A stretch of DNA of 64,000 nt from Silene conica (taxonomy: Eukaryota > Streptophyta > Magnoliopsida > Caryophyllales > Caryophyllaceae). Below, one piece after another: positions 35,151 to 46,699 of this stretch. Positions within the stretch are counted from its first letter, which is position 1, and each line of letters starts with the position of its first letter. Location of the stretch: assembly GCA_029255685.2 (NCBI GenBank), contig CM055318.2:14699001-14763000 (forward strand), read 5' to 3'. The notes under the pieces were generated by a model that was given only the letters and a program-made list of their open reading frames with translations, was not told where the DNA came from and did no database searches. Made by a program: the position numbers and the translations under genes.

Positions 35151-37692
35151 AGTGGTATCAGAGCATTAGGTTGCTTGCATGCAACTCGATTTTAACGTTT
35201 TTGCGAGAAAATGCGATTTTAATTAAAAACGAAAATGAGTAGTACATATAGGATATGCATGAAAATGTTAATGCATGTATACTTTCTGGTCTTAAAATGG
35301 TTTTAAGTCATTTTGATGATTTATGGAATAATATTGTTCAATATTGTAATTGATTTGATTAATTTATGCTTAAAATCGGTTAAAATGTTTTATTATGGGA
35401 AAAATAGCTAAATAATGTTTCTGGCCATGAATTTTAAATATGTTCTCACATGCATTTAAAATATTATGAATATATAATTTTCGAAATTATTGAAGGTTTT
35501 ATGCATGGTTTATGATTTTTAATGGTTAAATAGTCATAAAATGAGTTAAATATGGGATAAATAGTTATATTATGAATTTAACTATAAAAATTTTTGTAGT
35601 TAAATTTTTAATGGTTTATGTCACATGCAATATATGTAACATGAATATTGATTTTTAATGGTTTATGTCACATGCAATATATGTAATGTATGATAAATTT
35701 TTCAGAAATTTTTCATTAATATTGCATGAATATTGATTTTTATCGTAAAAATCGTAATATTAGTGACATATTTTAGCTTAAATAGTTTAAGTTCGAATTT
35801 GACCATAAAAATTTAATATAGTGTCACATATATTATTTCTAGCATGCATGTGAATTTTGAGCTTTTAATTTCGAATTTTGCATGAGAAATGATTTTAATC
35901 GGTAAAATCGCGTAATATGTGACACGAATTATTAAAAATAGTAAAGGTTGCTAAAATGGTCCGAAAAATTCACCCATATTAGTCATATTATGTATGATCA
36001 GCAACATATTTTTATTTAGTGCCAAAAGTTTCCGAAATTTTAAGTTTTAATTTTAAAAGTTAAAGTTGAGATTGAATGTTGGAGGAGTCATAATTATTTT
36101 TCAGATCTTAAACAGTGTGCATCTGATTTTTTCTTGCATTTTTCAGATACTTTGAGTGTCTAGGAAGATGTAAAAATTATATTGGTATTTTATTTCATAA
36201 TTTTTGAAGTAATTTTGATTTTTCGATTAATTATGCATGTACACGGCCCATTTTACGAAATAAATAGTGTATTTCGAAAATATTTAAATTTTAAGGATCT
36301 AAAATTTTAGAATATTTTCAGTATGTTCAAAATTTTGAATTTTGAATTTTCGAAATTTTTATGACTCGTTTGATTATTTTAATGCTATTTCCCGTAAAAC
36401 CGATTAAAACCGAACAATATTAAAATAAAAAGTTAAGTTATTTCGAAATTTGAGTAAGACTAAATTTTGAATCCTAAAATGTGTTAGGAAACTTAACTAA
36501 ATCATGAATAATGATTCATAGAGTGATTAGTGATTTTAAAATTGTTTAAATCACGTTATTAGATAAAACCGTGTTATTACGAATAACGATATTTAAAACG
36601 TGTTTAAATAGGACGATTTGGCTTAGGTTTTGCATTTTACATAAGCATTGCATATTTAATTACTGTTTATGAATGTCATATTTTATTTACGTAATTTTGG
36701 AATTATGTAATTTTCTTAGTATGGCCTTAGATTTTAATCGATATTTCCCGTAATGTAAGGGTTTATCGATTCGGTTGTAATTTAATGTGATCTCGTATCA
36801 CTTTATTTTATTGTTTTATTTTATTTTATAATGTATAAAATAGATAGAAAATTTGTAATTATTTGTAAGTCTGGAGATCCTTGAAGACGGTGCCATTTCG
36901 GAAAGGAGTTCCGACCAAGACGGAGTTTGCCTTGGGATGCGTGCCGCGTGTGAAGTTCAAGGGACCAAAGGAGTTGGTTTTCGAATTTGTATTTTACATT
37001 CAAATTTTCTATTTTAGGAAAGGCCATACTAGGATTTTATTTATGCTTTTAAGTTTTATGCTTTTATGCTTATCATGTTTGCATGCATAGCCAAATCGTC
37101 ATCCAAACTCATGCATTTCATCGATTTTATCGACCGTGTCAATTAATTTATCGATAATTCACCGACTTAGTTCACTTAAAGGAGATAGATAATAAATTGA
37201 CAAGATCTCTTACGTTATTCAAAAATCGAGACATAGCCTTACCAAAAAGTAAAGGACCCGCGAAGGATCTTCTTCATAAGGGAGTAGGCTCGGATAAACC
37301 GGGGTGCAAACCTTATTACGTTGGTGAAGTGGGGTAATATGATTACTTATTCTCGAAATTTGGTTGATCTCGACGAAGGTATTCGAGCCACCGTAGTGGT
37401 AATAAGTTCGGGCTAAGATAAGAATTAGTGTAATTTTATCGACCGAGAGTTCTAAAAGTAGAATCGATTAAGGGGTTAATCTACCGAGTCACATTAATGA
37501 GGGATGTATCGGCTAAACCGTGCCCGAGTTAGTGTGTATTTGGGTCTCGGGATCATTTACTTAATTGGGTAAGAGATCATTAAGTAGATGCTTAACTTGT
37601 TTAAAATTTACAAGTTATAATTATTAAAACGATAATTGTGTTTTAATTCCTTTATTTTCATTTGTAGTTCATATTTCGACTTTCAATAATCA
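35151..37692 (+). other. Copia-2 leader, non-coding
   Basis: About 2.5 kb of AT-rich DNA runs from the primer site to the gag region, with no frame above 70 codons. It has short internal repeats (TTTTTAATGGTTTATGTCACATGCAATATATGTAA twice, in pieces around 35607 and 35654). A long leader may hold packaging signals, which is inference. Confidence 0.6.
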
Positions 37693-38524
37693 ATGGCAAA
37701 TAACGCTCCACCACTCCCACATCACGTTTCATGGCTTCGGTCCTTTATGGAACGTTGCAAGCTTGGGAAGCAAGACACCAATTTTAAGGATTGGGAAGCT
37801 CAATTAATTATAGCTTCGGAAGGTGACAATAAGATTAGTTTCCTTACCAAAGCCGCTCCTCCCGTTCCCACTACTCATTCCACGATTACGACTCGTGAGG
37901 CCTATGAAGCCTATATGAAGGAGTCGAACATTCTTAAGCACACGATTATTTTCTCCATGGAGTCGGATCTCCAAAAGGAGAATGATTGTGCTAAGCACGG
38001 CAAATGAGATTTACACTAAGCTTAAGAATGTGTTTTCTCAACCTCCTAGGAAGTTGCTTCATGAAGTTATTTCCGCCTTATTTGACCCAAGTTCAAATAA
38101 GGGTCATACTATGAGTTCTTATGTGCTCAAAAGGGTTGAGCAATCCGAAATCTTGAAAGTACAAGGGTCGGAAGTTCCAGACTATCTCATAATAGATCGA
38201 ATTCTTCGCTCCTTTAATATGCTTTCACAAGCGAAAAGGGAATTGGGACTTATTCGAAGTACCAAGAAGAACATGCTCGACATTGAGAAAAGGAGCAAAG
38301 GGAAGTTTAGAAGGAGTGGTAGAAAAGGCAAAGGCAAGAAGGCATCCATGACCACACCATCCAAAGAGAAGACCTTTTCGAAAGGTGCTTCCACATCATC
38401 TTCAAAGGTTGAAGATAAGTGCCTCTATTGCACAAAGATTGGTCATTGGAAGAGGAATTGCCAGATATACTTGGCCGACCTAAAGCTTGAAAGGTTCACG
38501 CTGTTGGTAATAATTCTCATTTAA
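37693..38524 (+). other. Copia-2 gag region (fossil)
   Basis: The translation starts MANNAPPLPHHVSWLRSFME, follows the UBN2-type Copia gag pattern, and ends with a CCHC zinc knuckle CLYCTKIGHWKRNC after a basic stretch. About one break is present. Confidence 0.75.
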
Positions 38525-41051
38525 ATTCATGTTATGATATTAACTTTTGTATATGATACAAGTTGTTAATTCTAATCCCTTTTCAATTATTTTAAAGGGA
38601 CTCCTTCCAAAAACAAGGAGAAGGAGAAGGAAGCTTGAAGTTCCTTCCATGGATGGCTAAGGTAGCATCCGAAGATTGAAGACATGAAGAGCATGCCTCT
38701 AATTTTCATTTTAATGTCTTCTTTCATTTTGCATTTTAATTTTAAGAACGTTGTATTTCTTGTATGACAAGAATTCGGTTATTTCAAAGCAATGGTTGTA
38801 ATTTGAATGTTGGTGACTTGGTTTTCAACCCAAGTCCACTATTTTGTTCTCAATCAATATGTTGGTTTTAAAATGCATTTATGTAACATGAATAGATACG
38901 ATTTTCATAAATCGTTATAAAGTACCTTGAAATAGTTCACCGTACGCTAGATATGATTTGATCATTATTAAAGTAATACGACTTACTTAAAATGAGAATT
39001 ACACCCCATGAAATACTTCAAATTCAAACATAAGAACATCAATTCGTTATAAGATGATTACCTTAAACGAATGATAGTACTAATGTCTCACTACTCAAAT
39101 AATTCTTTATCCAATACATTGTTCACGGGCGAAAATGCTATCCTTCTTAAATAACGGTTATTTTAAAGGATAGAGTGGGAGAAATTCTACGCCCGCAAAC
39201 CTATGAAATAAATATAGGATCTTAGAGAAGAGTCCTATAAGGAGTCCTTAAGAAGAACTCTAAGAGATTGGATAGAAGAAACTACGAGAGGACACAGAAG
39301 AAACTACGCGAGGACACAAAAAGGAAATGTTCCATATGTTGTCATTAGTTCCCAGAGAGGGCAAAGGGAACCGCGAGTGTTAACGGAAGGAAATCGTTTC
39401 CATGATGTTAATGTTTCTGTTTTATAAAGATAATAGAGGAGAAATCATCTCCCGTTCTCGTGATAATAAGAGATTCTTTCCATGGGAAGGAAAATGAAAA
39501 ATGAAATGCTCATAGCGAGTTGAGAAAATGTTTGAAGTAAATCAAAATGAAATGATTCATTATGAGTTGAGAAAAAGTTTGAAGTAAATCAAAATGAAAT
39601 GTTCATTATGAGTTGAGAAGATATTTGAAGATGTTACCTAATCACTATGAAGATAGTGGGAGTTATTAAACTATAAGATAGTAATATGGAATTCAGTGGG
39701 AGAAAAGATATTAAGGAAACGAAACCTACCATTTAGAGAGAATGGTGATTCTTTAAAGGTTAAAGAATATAAGGTTTTCAATTCTAGATGAATATATGTT
39801 AAGAACATAAATCATAAGTGAGTTTATTATATGATAATGAAACGTCACCGATCAGTTAACAAGGTTTGGATTTGAATCCGAGATATGAAAATGTTAATTC
39901 ATATAACCTTGATCAAAATGCCATAAGTTGAAATAAAGCCCTATTTCGATATAAGTTTCTCGAGGAGAACTAGTAGATCGAATTTAGGTTAACTACAATA
40001 TAATTTCTAGTACAATATGACATTATTCATAAGGATGACATGTCATGAGTTTTAAGAAAACAGTGGGAGCTTCCTTAAAGTAAGGAGACTCGAGTCGAGT
40101 ATAAAAGACTTGAAGTGTACTTGAATAAGATCATATTATGCGAGATAATATGAGTCATAAGGAAACCGAAATTTGTAGGTTAAAGGATGTGAAGATAGGG
40201 TATATTCACATAGCAAACCATTAATACAAATTGATGTATGATCATCAAAGATTGTCTATATGGAGCAGCAATAGCGTATTGATTGTTCGCACATAACAAT
40301 CACTCTTATCGTTTGAGTTATTATTATTATTAATATTAACTCACAATTTATACTTTGTGAAATCCAAATGGGTTGTAAGAGACAATTTGAACCCCGTAAA
40401 GTGAACTGGATTAACTTAGTATAGCCCATAGTCGCTTGTATGAGGTGACGTCTCGAAGTGACTAGAATGTGAGGCGATTGATGGCAAGTTCAAATGTCAT
40501 AGAGTCATATGGGATGACTAGTCGATCACATAGGTAGACTGCAAGAGGCACTTTGTCGGGCATTTTGTGACCGCTTATAGAGTTCTGGAAATTTTATAAT
40601 TAGCCTGGTCGTGGCGAGAGCTACTATATTATTCACATAAGTCGATTCTTTGACTTGAGACTGTTCGCCCAAGGTGACACAACCTCAGATTGACTTTGAT
40701 TTTAGCTCTACGATCAACCGTTAAAGGGGGTCAAATGGGCTTCTTTTGGGTCATGATGGACTGTGTTAGCGAAGGGAACAGTAGGATAGGAATTGTCCAA
40801 CCCCTTGTCAGGGTTGTCTTAAATCTCAAGGCCACTCGAGGAGAAGTTTAACTGGAAATGCGTGGCCACGCTCGGAAGGTATCTATGGTAGATAATTCCG
40901 GTCAAAGCAGTTAAATCTCCAGATCGAGAAAAACCGCTCAAGATATGATCAAATGCAAGTACGACCTGGAAGACACCTTGCATTGAGTGGGAGATGACAT
41001 AATAGGACAAGAGAATTGGTGACGCACACTTGTCGAGTACAAGTGGGAGAT
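38525..41051 (+). other. Copia-2 region after gag, no recognisable pol
   Basis: I see no integrase, RT or RNase H motif in any frame. Short direct repeats of GAAATGATTCATTATGAGTTG type occur near 39530-39610. The end holds the polypurine tract at 41041-41050. Very diverged pol remnants cannot be excluded by eye. Confidence 0.55.
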
Positions 41052-42312
41052 TGTTGGGAAATGTGTCCTCAACAATTGTGCGATCACGACAGTGATAAAA
41101 ATCATTGTCATAAATCTTATGAAATGAATATGCAAGGGACGATCCAATATTGATTTAGTCAACTGACCAACATTAATCGGTAATGATTGGCTGACTAGAG
41201 TTTAACATTACTGTCGTATGACGGTGGTAGTCAGTTGATCCCTTTAGGTCACACCTATAGGACAGACCCCTTAAATAATATATATTGATTAATTGTATAG
41301 GATACAGATTGATTGATATTCTTAAAACCGTATATCAAGAATTCAGAGGTTGAATCTTAAAGTAAGATTTATATTTGAAATCGAAATGTGTCAATTATCA
41401 AATATTAATCGATATTTATGAAATATCGAAATTAGTATAATGAGTGGTTCATGGTTATAACAAACGTTGTTAATATATCGTATTGACGATTATTATGATA
41501 ACCATATATTGGGACGTAATTACGAATTACTAAAATAATTTGTTAAATATGATTTAATTAATTTAGAAATGATATTTATGTGATAAATATATTTTAAATT
41601 AATACAATTTAAATATGACACATAAGATGTTACATATTACACAATTGTACAAATTACAAATTGTAAAATGAAGGTCCATTTTACATATAGTTGTGTCCTG
41701 TGACATTTGTGTGGGTAATGGGTTTATATTGTGTGTTATGATTACAACACAATGATTATTGTAGCTTACACCTAAATTGTAGGTTGACTACCTATATCAT
41801 ATGGGTAAGTTAAAAAGCTTCTAATTCTTCCCATACACTCAACTTACACGCCCAAAACACAACACCCCAACAAAGGCCATTCTCTTTATATATGTGATTT
41901 CACACATATTAAAAGAATAATCCTAATGTTGTATTTTATTCTAGTGTGAGAAACATAATACAATAACCTCTAAATATTACTTAGATAATATTCTCTAGTG
42001 TACTAATATTGTTATTAGTACACGGTTTTAAGGCAACCGTTTCCATCACCTAGCTCGTGTTCGTGTCTCGGTGTTTAAGGGTAGGTCTTGGGTGCAACGT
42101 AAAGGAGGCAAGCTATTTTGGTTGCTCCGTGGAGGATCGTTCTAGCACGCATTTGGACCGGTTGTAAGAATCCGTTTCTTTAACTTTTCCGCATCTCGTT
42201 TTTGCATGCATAAGATTAAGATCGACTAAACTAAATTAATATGAGATTAATTAGTAATATTAGTAAGACTACATTATTAGGAGAACTAGTATGACTACCC
42301 GAGTTCCCTTCA
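41052..42312 (+). repeat. Copia-2 3' LTR
   Basis: This is a direct copy of 33890-35150 with about ten substitutions. It shares most of its derived bases with the edge copy at 62759-64000, which links those two copies more closely to each other than to the 5' LTR. Confidence 0.92.
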
Positions 42313-43900
42313 CGGCCCACCACCAGTGGCCTTGCATTCCAGCAGCCTTCTCTTCCTATACCACCGTTCGGCGGCTCCAGCTTTTCCCAGGGGGCCTCTT
42401 CTAGTTCGGCTCCTCCTCCTAGCCATGTTCCTCAGACTATAGTGGATTTCATGGCTCGCATGGATCTGAGGCATGAGGAGACCGTTCGGAGGCGTGCACT
42501 TGAGGACGTACGGCACTCTGATACCAATGCCAGGATAGACTATTTGTACCACGATCAGGCTTGGGGGAACTTCTCCACTTATGATCGTGGCATTCAGCAG
42601 GGGTACCGTCACAGTTCTGGGCACCATCCTTCTTACTACACTCCTCCCGAGGCTGAGTATGTGCCCTCCTCCGAGCCTCATTTCGCCGGAGAGGTACATG
42701 TTGCTGCGGACTACTACTCTAGGCCGATTTTTCCCCCGGTGAGTGAGCGAGAGAGATTTGATGCGCCTCGTCGGTCCTTTGCAGCTGCTTCCACTTCTGG
42801 GTTCTCCAACGAGTACTACGTGAACCCGGATGATTTTTTGCATGGAGATGGTCATGGAGAGACCGGATGTAACAGCCCAATATTTCGGGACCTGGAATTC
42901 TAGAGATTTTAAGTTCAAGTTCGGGAAATAATTTATGTTTCGTAATTTTTGGTATTTCATTTAAATAACCGATTAATTTATGTGAGAATATTTAAAAGGA
43001 TTTAAATAAGATTTTAATTAATTGCGTAATTTACGTCTTAGCAATTTAATTTCATAGTCCGGAAATATTTATATCATCTTAGGTTTATAGTTACCTTAAG
43101 TCGGTGTTTTTAGCTTAAACCGTCTTAAAACTTGTCATATGGGCCTAACTTGTTAATGGACCCCTTTTCCTTCTTTTTCCTCACAAAACCCTAACCCTAC
43201 CATCATCTACCTCCCTCCTTTCCTTTATTTTTCAGATTTGTGAAAGTAGAAGGAAACACCATTTTTTATCACTTTTCCACCTCCAACCTTCAAATGCTCA
43301 TAAAACCGTCGTTTCTTATCCGATTGGGACGATTTTCGCGGCCACGGATTCCTCTTCTCGTCCTCCATCTTTCTAGGTAAGTTTTATACCAAAATCTTTT
43401 CATCTTACAATCTGGCCGTGCCCTTCTTATGCACGTTTTCGAGTCTAATACCGTTGTTGGTGTTTCTAGTTGTGGGCAAGGTCGATTGGAGTAGCTTGGA
43501 GGCGATTCTTGGCGATTTGCGAAGCTAAAAGGTGACGATAATGAGAAACTCGGCCTATATGTGTAAATTAGCACTTTTGTTGTGTTTCTTGTGTTGGTTT
43601 CTGATTTTGTTAATGTTCATTGTTCAAAGGACTTAGTAATATGTTTAGGATGTTTGCTATGTGAAGAATTCATGCTTTAAAGTGTTGTTATATGTTCATA
43701 AGCATATTTTCAGTTTTTCGCATTTTGCGACGGATACTTATTAAATTCATTTGAGGATTGTTATGGGACTTATGTGCTGTTAGATTAGTAGTATTTGGTG
43801 TTTGATAATGTTGGGAAATCACCAATTGTAGCCTTGCTTGAGTTGTTGTGTCGAATTATGAAGTTTAGACTTGGCTGGAAAAACGCGATTTCGTATCAGG

Positions 43901-44298
43901 CTCTCTGAGCCGGTCGACCGACCGGCCGCCGATCGACCGGCTGGGAGTGTTTCTTTGTCTTTTTGCGATTTTAGGAAAATTGGCCTTAGGACTGCCAGCC
44001 GGCCGACCGGCTGCCTGCCGACCGTCTGGTAGTCTCATAGTGTTGTTTATGTTTGCGAAGAATGTAGGAAGGATGGGAGCCCAGCCGGCAGACCGGCCGC
44101 CTGCCAGCCGGCTGGAAGTACATGTGGGGATGGTTACGTGTTTTTGTGAAGGCTAAGGGGAGGTCTTCCCAGCCGGCCGACCGGCTGCCTGCCGACCGGC
44201 TGGGAGCCCTTTTGTGTTCTTAGTTTTTAAAAGAAAGAAGAAAGGCTGAGAGGTCACCAGCCGGCCGACCGGCTGCCTGCCGACCGGCTGGGGACCCT
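43901..44298. repeat. Five CCGG-dyad units in the Del-like LTR
   Basis: Units lie at about 43901-43948, 43988-44035, 44076-44119, 44162-44209 and 44252-44298, a period near 87 bp. The typical core is CAGCCGGCCGACCGGCTG, then CCTGCCGACCGGCTG. Outer arms differ between units yet tend to pair within a unit (AGGACTGCCAGCC with CTGGTAGTCT, and GGTCACCAGCC with GGCTGGGGACCC). The first unit contains GGTCGACCGACC, the same 12-mer seen in Athila-2. Confidence 0.88.
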
Positions 44299-44589
44299 TG
44301 TAGGTTATGCTGAGTTTTGTAATTTAATCGTAACTTTCAAATGGTTAATCGGTTTTGGTTGAAACTCGTTTTGTGCACCTTTGATATATATTTGAGGTCC
44401 CCGGAGGATGGGCAACATTATATTGGGTTCGGGAATAGAGTAAGGATAAAGACCCCCCGGTCGGGTAACCGAAAGGGAAACCGGCTCTCCCTCAACTTAA
44501 TTCCCGGGGTCAATTAAGTGTTGATTAGGAGTTAAGAAAAAATAGAACTATAGATTAGTTCATAGACTTTGGTTGATATTGTATTGATG

Positions 44590-45212
44590 CGTATTAAGTT
44601 ATGCCTTAAGCTGGCCTCTGATCTTAATACGTGAGTTGTTTGTCATATATGGGGATATGCCTTAAGCTGGCCTCTGAGCCCTATATGTGTATGTTTGTCG
44701 TGTCTGGGACATGCCTTAAGCTGGCCTCTGAGTCCAGACATGTGTGATAGTGATCGCGTTGGAACATGCCTTAAGTTGGCCTCTGAGTCTGACGAGTAGA
44801 GCAGCTGCACAACGGGGTAGCTAAGGAACTGACACCTTGCCCGGGGTGCAGATGTTTGGTGCTAGAACATGCCTTAAGTTGGCCTCTGAGTTTAGTACCT
44901 TGTGATGTGGTGAAGGGACATGCCTTAAGCTGACCTCTGAGTCCTTTACTTTTGGATGCTAGTCTATGCCTTAAGTTGGCCGCTGAGTCTAGTGTCTTGC
45001 TGATTGGCAGGTCCATGCCTTAAGTTGGCCTCTGAGTCCTTGCTTGCTGAATGTTTTGGTGTTTAGGTTATGTCTTAAGTTGACCGCTGAACCTTTACAC
45101 TTGCTGATTGATTTGGTATTAGGTTATGTCTTAAGTTGACCGCTGAACCTTTACACTTGCTGATTGATTTGGTATTAGGTTATGTCTTAAGTTGACCGCT
45201 GAACCTTTTGCT
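44590..45212. repeat. Array of 11 hairpin units with constant core and variable complementary arms
   Basis: A 21-base core beginning ATGCCTTAAGCTGGCCTC (later units ATGTCTTAAGTTGACCGC) starts at 44601, 44657, 44711, 44766, 44869, 44920, 44966, 45015, 45070, 45126 and 45182. Flanks differ from unit to unit but pair across the core: CGTATTAAG with CTTAATACG (unit 1), TGTCTGGGAC with GTCCAGACA (unit 3), GTGAAGGGAC with GTCCTTTAC (unit 6), and GATGCTAGTCT with GTCTAGTGTC (unit 7). Pairing is perfect over 9 bp in unit 1, has single bulges or a few mismatches in most others, and is weaker in units 4 and 8. The last three units are near-identical, from recent tandem copying. Confidence 0.9.
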
Positions 45213-45886
45213 TGCTGAATTTATCTGCTTGCCTTGAGTTGGTATGTGTCAGATATAGATATTGATAATGATGAGTAAATGTATATTTGTTTGAGTTATG
45301 GTTTAATCATCCAAGGCATTGGGTGACTCTTAGTTCGGTTTCATAAATAGTTGGATTGAAAGACCCCCCGACTGGGTAACCAGTAGGGAAACCGGCTCTC
45401 CTTCCTAACGGTTTATGAAGTTGGTTGAGAGCCGTGCACTAGAGTTGGCATGTTAATATGAGGACAGTTGATGAGTCGTTTATGCTTCACATGTTATATA
45501 TGTTGGAGTATTCTGCATTGCTTTATGTGTTACGTGTTGTCACAAAAGGTGGCTAGGAGAACTCTAGTCACTCCCCACTGATTGTGTCGTACATGTTTAC
45601 ATGTATGTAGGTACATGACAGGTGGTTGGCAGAGGGTTGCATGGAGCTAGCGAGCGATGATCCTATTCATCGATTGACTCACACGTTTACGTTAGCTAGA
45701 CTTAGTTTACATTTCAGTTTGAGTGCCTGTAGGGATGTACCATCCCAGGCTGTTTGTATATGTATTTTACTTTCAGTTACAGTTTTTAATTCACCTCGCA
45801 TGTTAGTTATGTTAAAAAGTTTTAATTCCGCTGCATTTTTAGTATTTTGTATGTTTTACATTTCCGCTTTCGCGAGGGGTTTTACA

Positions 45887-46699
45887 GTTGGTATCAGAGC
45901 ATATTGCTCCCGACGCACTCATGTAACCCCCAACCTTAACTTGACCATTTAATCGAATAATGAATGAGAGATGGGGTAGATTTAAGGACTTAAATTGTAG
46001 TCTGTTTTGTGACTGCTTTTATTAGGTTCTAACGTGTTTGTTGATCGTCTTTGATTTTACTTTATTGCCTTCCAATCGACGAACCGTGGACTAATCCATC
46101 TGGTGATGAAGACCTGAGTTCCTACCGAGGATAGAAGATTCGTGCTACTGTGGGAGAATGCTTCTAAGCCTTGAAGATACTTCTCTTTCTTCGTGCATCA
46201 CCTTTTTCGATAACTCTGGATGCACATCCTTCTTTTAGAATATTTGTCTATCTTGCTTGAACAGATCTTCATATCTTTTCAGCTTAACCTTGTTGCTTGC
46301 TTTCTTAAGGTGCCCTCTAGGTAACCTTCCCTTTTATTGGATTTGGAGAACTAGTCTTAGGATAACCGTAAGCTGTGTTATGAGAGATATTGTTATTTGA
46401 GGAATAACTTAAGAGGTGTCGAGAGACATGTTTTGGTGACCCAAGGGTCTAGTTGTCTATCCAATGGAGAGAGTAAAAGTGAGTGATAGGATACTTGCTT
46501 GAAGGTTGAGTTGTATACTTAATATTCGGTGGAACCTAACCTTGAGAACCATGCTTAAATCGTGAAAATATGTGGATTGAAGAGTACTGTTTAAGGAGTT
46601 AGATAAGATACTTGAGGTTATAGAGCAACCTGAAAGAATAGGCTTAAGATGCTAATGATGATGAGTGTATGATGAAGTGAGTTAGTATCACTTGACTTA
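45887..46699 (+). other. Del-like interior, left part
   Basis: After the primer site (45889-45900) there is no long open frame. The DNA is of mixed composition and I recognise no protein. It ends at the ACTTA target duplication of Athila-2 (46695-46699). Confidence 0.6.

Larger units (their letters stand above)
33890..42312 (+). mobile_element. Gag-only Copia element (Copia-2)
   Basis: The element is 8423 bp, with 1261-bp LTRs at 33890-35150 and 41052-42312. The primer site TGGTATCAGAGC is at 35153-35164 and a polypurine tract (AAGTGGGAGA) precedes the 3' LTR. Flanks CGGCA and CGGCC agree at 4 of 5 bases, so the target duplication is nearly intact. It has a gag region at 37693-38524 and long non-coding stretches on both sides. 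No protease, integrase or RT is recognisable, so it looks like a non-autonomous form that used proteins of a partner. The LTRs differ at about 10 of 1261 sites by eye, roughly 0.6 million years at 7e-9 per site per year. It is inserted in the Athila-1 third frame. Confidence 0.88.
26929..42867 (+). mobile_element. Athila-type Gypsy element (Athila-1), visible part, with Copia-2 nested inside
   Basis: A 1521-bp 5' LTR (26929-28449) is followed by the Athila primer site TGGCGCCGTTGCCGGGGA at 28456-28473 (tRNA-Asp type), a long gag-protease frame, a spacer with palindromic units, and the third Athila frame from about 32815. That frame is split by Copia-2 (33890-42312) and runs on to 42867, where the Del-like element begins. 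No RT/integrase section is visible, so this looks like a non-autonomous form. The 3' LTR is not in the window, so no LTR age can be given. It predates Copia-2 and the Del-like element. It sits just after the PMD pseudogene. Confidence 0.85.
32815..42867 (+). other. Athila-1 third frame (PF03078-like), split by Copia-2
   Basis: The first part (to 33889) begins at MSGRTERRSK and includes NPTWFIDRNSLRDLGL and ADFAGIFGLNSAAPLHAPDS, typical of the Athila protein filed as Arabidopsis retrotransposon ORF-1. It lies at the envelope-like position of Athila elements, and its function is not established. After the nested Copia-2 the sequence goes on with a Ser/Pro/Tyr-rich tail from 42313 to 42867. The same family of frame occurs on the minus strand in Athila-2. 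Confidence 0.65.
42868..45886 (+). repeat. Del-like 5' LTR, 3018 bp
   Basis: This LTR carries, in order, a transcribed-looking A/T-rich head, five CCGG-dyad units (43901-44298) and an 11-unit hairpin array (44590-45212). The array is bracketed by two copies of a GACCCCCCG...GGGAAACCGGCTCTCC motif at about 44448 and 45361. It ends just before a tRNA-Met primer site. Confidence 0.85.

Noticed and set aside
42310-42960. Minus-strand open frame, 216 codons, Arg-rich
   Set aside because: It crosses from Athila-1 into the Del-like LTR and is the shadow of the Athila third frame, so it cannot be one gene.
44590-45212. CRISPR-like array (constant repeats with variable spacers)
   Set aside because: The sequence is plant nuclear DNA inside an LTR. 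Variable parts are complementary arms of hairpins and not unrelated spacers, and no cas-type gene is near.
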